64,000 nucleotides of DNA. Source: Pirellulaceae bacterium. Lineage in GTDB: Bacteria > Planctomycetota > Planctomycetia > Pirellulales > Pirellulaceae. Shown here one piece after another: positions 58,768 through 64,000 of this stretch. Position 1 is the stretch's first letter, and every line of letters begins with the position of its first letter. A program made the position numbers and the translations under genes. Below the pieces are notes generated by a model. It was given only the letters and a program-made list of their open reading frames with translations, had not been told where the DNA came from and did not search any database. Where the stretch lies: positions 20,008-84,007 of the forward strand of contig JAHDXO010000050.1 in the NCBI GenBank assembly GCA_023382975.1, in the 5' to 3' direction.

Positions 58768-59178
58768 GTGAACGGGGTGCCTGTACGGTGCATTTGCGGT
58801 CAAGCGTTTCTCGCCGCCCCGCATTTGTTCGGTCGGCGAATGGGTTGTCCTGTTCGCGGACACGTCCTGGCGATTCCAATACCCTTTGCATTCATGGCGG
58901 CCAGCAGCGAGCGGATGCTGATCGGGTTCGGGATCGTCTGTGGAATGTTTGCGGTGGTGTTCTGGGCATTCGGCTTGGTCTGGCTATCCGCAGTCATCAT
59001 CGAAAAACGCGGCTGGCTGGGGCTGCTACTTCACTTCATCGGTTTCGGCCAAGTTGGATACCTCTCGGAATATTGGGACGAATGCGGGCGTCCCGTGTGC
59101 TTGTCCGTGTTGGCGCCGATCGCCTTTGGACTCGTGTTCATGGTCGGGGTCTGCGCGCACTGTCTTACGCACCTATGA
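58768..59178 (+). CDS. Small membrane protein with a degenerate zinc ribbon
   Basis: 136 residues from GTG 58768, supported by GGAGGA at 58755-58760. VRCICGQAFLAAPHLFGRRM and GCPVRGHVLAIP follow the planctomycete zinc-ribbon template CxCG...CPxCG, but the second knuckle reads CPVRG, so the fourth cysteine is lost. Two or three membrane helices follow: LIGFGIVCGMFAVVFWAFGL, WLGLLLHFIGFGQVGYLS and VLAPIAFGLVFMVGVCAHCL. I know no function. The preceding 58508-58767 shows no gene. The MITE-like element begins 60 bp after the stop codon. Confidence 0.55.
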   Translation: MNGVPVRCICGQAFLAAPHLFGRRMGCPVRGHVLAIPIPFAFMAASSERMLIGFGIVCGMFAVVFWAFGLVWLSAVIIEKRGWLGLLLHFIGFGQVGYLSEYWDECGRPVCLSVLAPIAFGLVFMVGVCAHCLTHL

Positions 59179-59238
59179 AGACGGCCGGTCGCCGAAGGCT
59201 TCGCGTGGATTGGATCGGATCGAGGCAAGTTCGGCTAA

Positions 59239-59350
59239 CTCGGATTATTCACGGGGGCGCGTTGTAGCACAGGCAGCTTGCCTGTGTTCCCCAAATACAG
59301 GCTGGCAGCCTGTACTACGGCCCCGCGGAGCACTTCGTGAATAATCCGGG
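59239..59350. mobile_element. MITE-like element, copy 2 (112 bp)
   Basis: Ends are CTCGGATTATTCAC (59239-59252) and GTGAATAATCCGGG (59337-59350), inverted with one mismatch. CTAA is duplicated at 59235-59238 and 59351-59354. The right duplicate contains the TAG stop codon of the convergent beta-helix gene, so the insertion left that protein unchanged. The interior carries the same two hairpins as copy 1 at 28035-28146; the copies differ at three positions. Confidence 0.88.
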
Positions 59351-60982
59351 CTAATCGTCCGGCCCCGCAAGAGTCACCCGGCTGTCGGACACTTGGAAGC
59401 GGGCTCCGGCGGCATCGGTTCGGTTTTGCCCTGCGATCCGGAGGTTCTCGAAGTCGATCCGCGCGTCCTTGGCGCCTCGGACGATGCTGTCGGCCGTGCC
59501 GAACCGGTCGTGGGTTTCGTCCGCGAACGTGAGGTTGCGGAGGTTGCCGTTGTCGAGCAGGTAGTTGCGTCCGTCGGCGCCGCCGACCTTGCCGATGTCC
59601 TCGTACCAATTGCGGCGGAAGACCGAGTCGCGGAAGACGGCCGGACCCCGAGGGCGAATCTGCACGCCTTCCCGGGCCGCGAGGATGACGTTGTTTTCAA
59701 ACAGGATGTTGTAGATGTCGCTCGCTTCCGATTCGTTGTATCCGTATTTCAGCGCGGCGGTCTCGGTCCAAATCACGTTGTTCCGGACCGTCACGTCGTG
59801 CATGTTTCGAGCCGTGCCGTCCGGCGAAATGGGCTGACCTCGGTATGTGCCCGTCGTCTTCAAGACGATGCCGTCGTCGCGCGCCATGAAGAAGCTGTTG
59901 TGGATGGTCAGACGCACGCAACTGTCGGGATCGATGGCGTCCTCGTTCTTGTACGGACGCCAAACCATGTCGGAAACGACCTTGTAGTTCTCGACACTCA
60001 TGTCGGTACCAAAGTGCAGAACCGTATTCCAACTGGACGAGTTCCGGCTGAACACGCCCTCGACGAAAGCGTTCTCGACTCGGGAGAACTGCACGTTGAC
60101 GATCCGGTTGGCATCGACCTTGCCCGGTCCGCCCACGACGGTATGGGGCGGCAGCTTGGCCAATTCCGGACGGAGGAAGTTGGCGTTGCCGTCGATCACG
60201 CCGCGTCCGCGGATGCCGCAGTTTTCTACCCGATAGGCCGTGATGAAATTCAAGCGGCGGTAGATGCCGCCCGGATGGTCGCGATGAAAATCGGCGGGAT
60301 CGTCCGACGCTTTCAGCACAGCCCCGGCGGCCAGATACACGGCGGCATTGCTGCGAAGGATCACTGTGCCGGAGCGGTAGAGGCCCGGCGGAAAGTACAG
60401 CACGGACTTGTCCGGCTGCGAGGAAACGTCTTCGATCGCCCGGTTGATCTCGGCGGTAATGACCCGCTTGCCGTCCGTGCCGGTGCCGTAGTCGAGGATG
60501 CTCGCCACGTCGGGATCGCCCAGTCGCGGTGCGTCGGTTTCCGGCGGATCGAGGAACAGGAAGAGCGTCTTCAGGCCATTGGCCTGGAAGCGGATGTAGT
60601 GTCGTCCCGAAACGGAGAAGGCGGCCGTGTCGCCGGTCACGGCGACCTGAAATCCCTCGCGCCGCGGGCTGATGGTGTGGGAGACGATCTCCTGACTTGC
60701 CCCGATCGCGACCGGCAACACGCGGTCGAGCGGAACGGAAGCGTGGGCGTAGCAGAAAGGGCCATACCAACGGACCACGGGCACGGCCATGCCATCGACC
60801 GTCACCGAGTAATCCGTCTCGGCTGCATCGCCCGGCGGAACCGGATGCGGATCCACCGCAGCGTGCCCGGACGGAACAGCCGCCGACGCGAGGCCACCCA
60901 GGAACATCGCAACGGCACCACAGACGACCGACGGCACCAAGTGCATCAAGAACAGCCGAACGAGCGAGTTCCATCGAATCAT
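59351..60982 (-). CDS. Secreted GH28-like right-handed beta-helix protein
   Basis: 543 residues with AGGAG 7 bases upstream of ATG 60982. A signal peptide (LFLMHLVPSVVCGAVAMFLG) is followed by an N-terminal beta domain (~50-150), as in GH28 and GH49 (dextranase-type) enzymes. The helix contains VYLAAGAVLKASDDPADFHR, VENCGIRGRGVIDGNANFLR and WRPYKNEDAIDPDSCVRLTI, then HNSFFMARDDGIVLKT. The last two carry the DPDS and RDDG aspartates that match the catalytic N-x-D/DD pattern of polygalacturonase-like enzymes. Substrate is unknown; its stop codon lies in the target duplication of a MITE. Confidence 0.8.
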   Translation of the reverse strand: MIRWNSLVRLFLMHLVPSVVCGAVAMFLGGLASAAVPSGHAAVDPHPVPPGDAAETDYSVTVDGMAVPVVRWYGPFCYAHASVPLDRVLPVAIGASQEIVSHTISPRREGFQVAVTGDTAAFSVSGRHYIRFQANGLKTLFLFLDPPETDAPRLGDPDVASILDYGTGTDGKRVITAEINRAIEDVSSQPDKSVLYFPPGLYRSGTVILRSNAAVYLAAGAVLKASDDPADFHRDHPGGIYRRLNFITAYRVENCGIRGRGVIDGNANFLRPELAKLPPHTVVGGPGKVDANRIVNVQFSRVENAFVEGVFSRNSSSWNTVLHFGTDMSVENYKVVSDMVWRPYKNEDAIDPDSCVRLTIHNSFFMARDDGIVLKTTGTYRGQPISPDGTARNMHDVTVRNNVIWTETAALKYGYNESEASDIYNILFENNVILAAREGVQIRPRGPAVFRDSVFRRNWYEDIGKVGGADGRNYLLDNGNLRNLTFADETHDRFGTADSIVRGAKDARIDFENLRIAGQNRTDAAGARFQVSDSRVTLAGPDD

Positions 60983-61113
60983 GCGATCTCCTTCCAGTTG
61001 CTACGCGACTCGGAACCACCCCATCGTAAACTCCGGCGGGTACGGTGCAAGAGCGCGGCCCACTCGTCGCAACGATGGACTTGGAACGACGGACCCGCGA
61101 GGATCAGGCCGCT

Positions 61114-62409
61114 TCACCGGCCTACGGGGCACCGGTCGTTTGGCATGTCGGTCTGCCCGGTGGCGATGGCGCGGCCGATGGCTAGGGCCGAGGTGGCCCA
61201 CGAGGTGGCGATCAGCGGATCGTCTTCCTTGGCGTCGGTGAAGCGGTTGACCCAAGAACCGTCGGGACGCTGCCGAGCGAGCAACTCGCGGGTGAACGCT
61301 TTGGGCCAAGCGACCGGTCCATCGCGGGTGTCGAGCCGTTCGAGGCGAACGGCGAGAAAAGCATGCGAAGCGGCCCACGTCCAGTAATACCACGTCGCGT
61401 CCTGCAGCACCGCCCGGTCGGTCGCGAAGGCGCCGGGATTGTGGGCCGCTGAAAAGTTCCGCACAAGCCAGGTGCGCGCCGCGGCAACTCGCGGATGATT
61501 CTCCGCAAATCCGCAACGAAGCAGCGCGCGAAGGCCATCGGCCGTCATCGAGCCATAGGAATGGAACCGCTCGTTGCCGAAGCGATCGGTGCCTGCCGCT
61601 CCGGCCTTGTTCTGCGCGGCGTCGCCAGGGATGAAGAAGAACCCTCCGTCGTCAAACTCGGGATCGGCGTCCGCCGGGTCGTCGCTGAAGTTCTGGCAGC
61701 GTTGGATGAACGCCGCCGCCCGAGCGAATGCCGGGTCGCCGGCGGGCGTCCGCGCCGACCGCAACGCGGCGAGCGCGAACACGGTGGCCGCGAGGTTCGA
61801 TTCGTGGAACAACTCCTTGGGCTTGCCAGGCGCGGGCTTGCGGGGTACGTCGATCGAGTAGCCCCAGCCGCCGTACTCCGGATCGGTCGGCTGCCAGCCG
61901 AGCGATTCGTCGAGTTGCCGGCCGCGGAGGTAGGCCAGCCATGCCTGCTGGGCACGGACATTCCGCGGACTCCGCTCGACCAGGACCAGCACCCGACTGG
62001 CCGACGCTGCCGAATAGACGGGAAACAGGAGTTCGCGAGGCTGGACGTTGAGCCGACCGTCGTCACCAACGAAGCCGGCCAAGTAGTCGGCCCCTTTTCG
62101 GAGCGAGGTTTGCCCCTCGGGCCCGGCTTGCGGAAGGAACAGCAAGGCGCTCATGATCAGCGGCGTGAGCGAAGGTCCATCGCGCATCGCCCCGTAGGTC
62201 TCCGAGCGCCAGGCTCCGTCGGGCGCTTGCTTCGAGACGAGGAATTGCGCAGCTCTGCGCAGCGCGGCGTTGATGTCGTCCGTGGTTTCGCCGTCCGGGG
62301 ACTCTGCGTTGGCGACGGATGCAAGCAGCAGGATGATCAAGGCCGCCCACGCGGGGAGAGGTCGTGAAAGAACTGCGACAGGCATCAGCGGGCGGGTCGG
62401 ACTAGCCAT
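61114..62409 (-). CDS. Secreted prenyltransferase/squalene-oxidase-repeat protein
   Basis: 431 residues from ATG 62409, which has GGGAG about 9 bases upstream and gives a signal peptide (ALIILLLASVANA). The alpha-alpha toroid repeats are clear: AAQFLVSKQAPDGAWRSETY, ADYLAGFVGDDGRLNVQ, YGGWGYSIDVPRKP, and C-terminal ARQRPDGSWVNRFTDAKEDD PLIATSWATSAL-type repeats (QRPDGSW, DPLIATSWA). No catalytic DxDD or zinc-binding set of cyclases or prenyltransferases is evident, so it may be a structural or binding toroid. It is 47 bp downstream of a similar gene on the same strand; the pair looks like an operon. Confidence 0.85.
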   Translation of the reverse strand: MASPTRPLMPVAVLSRPLPAWAALIILLLASVANAESPDGETTDDINAALRRAAQFLVSKQAPDGAWRSETYGAMRDGPSLTPLIMSALLFLPQAGPEGQTSLRKGADYLAGFVGDDGRLNVQPRELLFPVYSAASASRVLVLVERSPRNVRAQQAWLAYLRGRQLDESLGWQPTDPEYGGWGYSIDVPRKPAPGKPKELFHESNLAATVFALAALRSARTPAGDPAFARAAAFIQRCQNFSDDPADADPEFDDGGFFFIPGDAAQNKAGAAGTDRFGNERFHSYGSMTADGLRALLRCGFAENHPRVAAARTWLVRNFSAAHNPGAFATDRAVLQDATWYYWTWAASHAFLAVRLERLDTRDGPVAWPKAFTRELLARQRPDGSWVNRFTDAKEDDPLIATSWATSALAIGRAIATGQTDMPNDRCPVGR

Positions 62410-62456
62410 GGTCGATTGCTCCCTGGAGGCCATGGGATCATTTGTTCCCAGGCTGT

Positions 62457-63746
62457 TCACTTCGGCTTCATCTTTTCAGCGACCGGCTGCGGCGAACGGT
62501 CGACCATCAGCACCAGAAGCGCCGCCGAAGTGCAGAACGTGCGGCCGGTGATGCAGTGGTGGCCCGTCCAACTGCCGTCATTGTTCTGCACGCGGTTGAG
62601 GTTCTGGCTGATCGACTTGTCCCACGCCTTCCAGGGATCGCCACCCTTGACCACCAGGCTTTCGCCGATGTTCATGTAGCTCAGGAATTCCTCGCCGCCG
62701 TTCGAGCCGAACCCGGCGATGAACTGCTTGTCGTCCAGGCGGGCTATCACCGCAGTCTGAGCGTCTTCCAGATCTTTCTCGGCCTCTTGGAATCGTTCGA
62801 GCGTGGCGCGGGCCTCGGCTTTGGCGGCGGGCGACGCGCTGGGACTGGCCAGTTTGGTTTCGAGTTCCACTTGCTGCTGCCGATTGGTCTTCACCGATTC
62901 GGCCACAGAGCCGAGGTTCGAGCCGGCGCTGTAGAGTTGCACCCCCGCCGAGCCTGCTTCGCTGAACTGGCCCGAGGCCCTGTCGAAGCTGTCGCGGGCC
63001 TGCTTCTCGGCGCGCTGGCGGACCGTCGCGTCGACCTTTGCGCCGAACTGAGCCGCACGGTTCATGCCCTTGACGGCCAGTCCCTGCTGGATCGTGGTGG
63101 CCCAGCCCTCGCCGCCCCAGGTGCCGTCGGCCCGCTGGTTCTTCTGGATCTTGGCCAAGAGCTTGTCGAGCGCGGCGGCCACCTGCTTCCTGCCCGCTTC
63201 GTCCGGCATTCGGTCCTTGACCTCTGGCAGTAGCACAGCGGCGGTAAAGGTGTCGACATACGGCCCCAGCTTGCTCTGCACTCGGGTGCTGCGGATGGCG
63301 GTGATGAACAGCGAATCCTGATCCGATTCCTCGATCTCGCCGCAGACGAACTGAACGGCGCGCAGCACGTTGTCGGCATATTCGCCTTCGGCTGGGCTGT
63401 TGCCGGCGCGGATCAACGCCAACGCGGCCATGCAGGTATCGGCCACACTGGGCTGGTCCTTCAACGAACCGCCGCTGCCCATCTGAGGCGACTCTTCGCC
63501 CTGGCCCCAGGCGCCCGCTTTCAGTTGATGCTCGACCAGCCACGCGACCCCCTTCTTCACCTCGGCCGACAGCGGCTTGGGGGCGACCGCCTGGTGCGCT
63601 ACCGGCACGTCGGCCGGCGCCGCAGGCGCTTCCTTGGCATTTGCAGCCGGTTGCTCCGGCGGACTTCCATCGGCCGCGGCGCACCAACCCGTCGCCAGCC
63701 CGCACACCACCGCCGCTACGACGCCGAGAACCATGCTTCTGGACAT
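62457..63746 (-). CDS. Secreted prenyltransferase-repeat protein with a helical insertion
   Basis: 429 residues from ATG 63746, with AGGAG 6 bases upstream. A signal peptide (VLGVVAAVVCGLATGWCAAA) precedes a Pro/Ala linker and the toroid repeats: VAWLVEHQLKAGAWGQGEES, IQKNQRADGTWGGEGWATTI and VQNNDGSWTGHHCITGRTFC. Between ~245 and 355 an inserted, charge-rich helical stretch (RQRAEKQARDSFDRASGQF, LASPSASPAAKAEARATLER) breaks the repeat pattern and could form a coiled coil. The first of a two-gene unit with 61114-62409. Function is unknown; such pairs are frequent in planctomycetes. Confidence 0.85.
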   Translation of the reverse strand: MSRSMVLGVVAAVVCGLATGWCAAADGSPPEQPAANAKEAPAAPADVPVAHQAVAPKPLSAEVKKGVAWLVEHQLKAGAWGQGEESPQMGSGGSLKDQPSVADTCMAALALIRAGNSPAEGEYADNVLRAVQFVCGEIEESDQDSLFITAIRSTRVQSKLGPYVDTFTAAVLLPEVKDRMPDEAGRKQVAAALDKLLAKIQKNQRADGTWGGEGWATTIQQGLAVKGMNRAAQFGAKVDATVRQRAEKQARDSFDRASGQFSEAGSAGVQLYSAGSNLGSVAESVKTNRQQQVELETKLASPSASPAAKAEARATLERFQEAEKDLEDAQTAVIARLDDKQFIAGFGSNGGEEFLSYMNIGESLVVKGGDPWKAWDKSISQNLNRVQNNDGSWTGHHCITGRTFCTSAALLVLMVDRSPQPVAEKMKPK

Positions 63747-63946
63747 ATCCCGCTCCTTTTTCGCAAGACGCGTGCTACCCCTTGCCCGTAACCTGTCCGA
63801 TGTTTCAGACGATCGTCGGGCGGAAAACGTTTCTTGCAGTTCACGATACCAGATGGTCGTCAGCGGCAACGTAACGAGTTGGTAACAGCGGTCCTGCCGA
63901 TCGATTTCGTGTCGTGAAAAAGGTGTCTCCGTGATTTCCGTCATGA

Positions 63947-64000
63947 CTACGCGCCGGCGGATCGGCTTGCCAAGTAGCTGACGACCGTGGCGATGACGGT
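63947..64000 (-). CDS. C-terminal end of a minus-strand gene (start outside the window)
   Basis: From the right edge of the window the minus strand reads TVIATVVSYLASRSAGA before a TAG at 63947-63949. The hydrophobic stretch could be the end of a membrane protein, but 17 codons are too few to assign a family or to be sure the frame is coding. 63747-63946 holds no other gene and should contain the promoter of the prenyltransferase-repeat pair. Confidence 0.25.
   Translation of the reverse strand, partial: TVIATVVSYLASRSAGA

Overview
The window looks like a chromosome segment of a high-GC planctomycete (Pirellulales-like). Several things point there. One secreted protein carries the LEPRxLL-type surface motif (VEPLETRALLA). 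There are many secreted carbohydrate- and sulfate-ester-related proteins: a sulfatase, a GH29 fucosidase, four or five right-handed beta-helix proteins and SGNH hydrolases. Two Gfo/Idh/MocA dehydrogenases lie together, one with a Tat signal. There are also secreted prenyltransferase-repeat proteins, and the replication cluster reads dnaA-dnaN-DUF721-gyrB with no recF. No homology search was run; all assignments rest on motifs read from the translations.

Layout. 0-5 kb: the 3' part of a cobN-like chelatase gene, a cobalamin riboswitch and a BtuB-like TonB receptor. 5-6.7 kb: a gene graveyard holding a WD40 fragment, fused znuA/znuC/znuB remnants and a truncated prepilin peptidase. 6.7-20.7 kb: two dehydrogenases, a small accessory group (EVE-like protein, ParB-like protein and a 68-aa partner), secreted beta-helix and SGNH proteins, a broken retropepsin-like gene, and deoC. 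20.8-29.1 kb: an accessory island with an Rpn-type nuclease, a 1620-aa TIR / STAND NTPase / WD40 protein, a YgiT-type zinc finger and a vapBC pair. It is interlaced with dispersed repeats, one of them interrupted by a 112-bp MITE-like element. 29.5-33.6 kb: pieces of a second, repeat-interrupted deoC copy on either side of a LEPRxLL surface protein, then a beta-helix protein. 33.7-41.5 kb: the replication-origin region, all on the minus strand: dnaA, dnaN, DUF721, gyrB and a SEC-C protein, with a candidate oriC between dnaA and dnaN and a cysteine desulfurase upstream. 41.7-43 kb: decayed SUMF1 and MoxR-like fragments among palindromic repeats. 43-52 kb: pncC, a secreted RbsD/FucU-like protein, thiL, an HtrA protease, a 361-bp fold-back element, a secreted FAH-family protein, an M60 peptidase, pilT and a HicA-like/HTH pair. 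52-64 kb: an SDR, fucosidase, photolyase-related protein, DUF2177 protein, sulfatase, a second MITE copy placed exactly at a stop codon, a GH28-like beta-helix protein and two prenyltransferase-repeat proteins.

Two themes run through the window. First, gene decay by internal deletion is common: znuA/C, the retropepsin-like gene, SUMF1, prepilin peptidase and the second deoC copy are all affected. Second, the intergenic space is rich in small non-autonomous palindromic elements, and two of them directly abut TAG stop codons. The most unusual single gene is the TIR-STAND-WD40 protein, whose 20-21 WD40 units would suit three seven-bladed propellers. It resembles the sensor/effector layout of prokaryotic immune proteins, but its function is inferred only.
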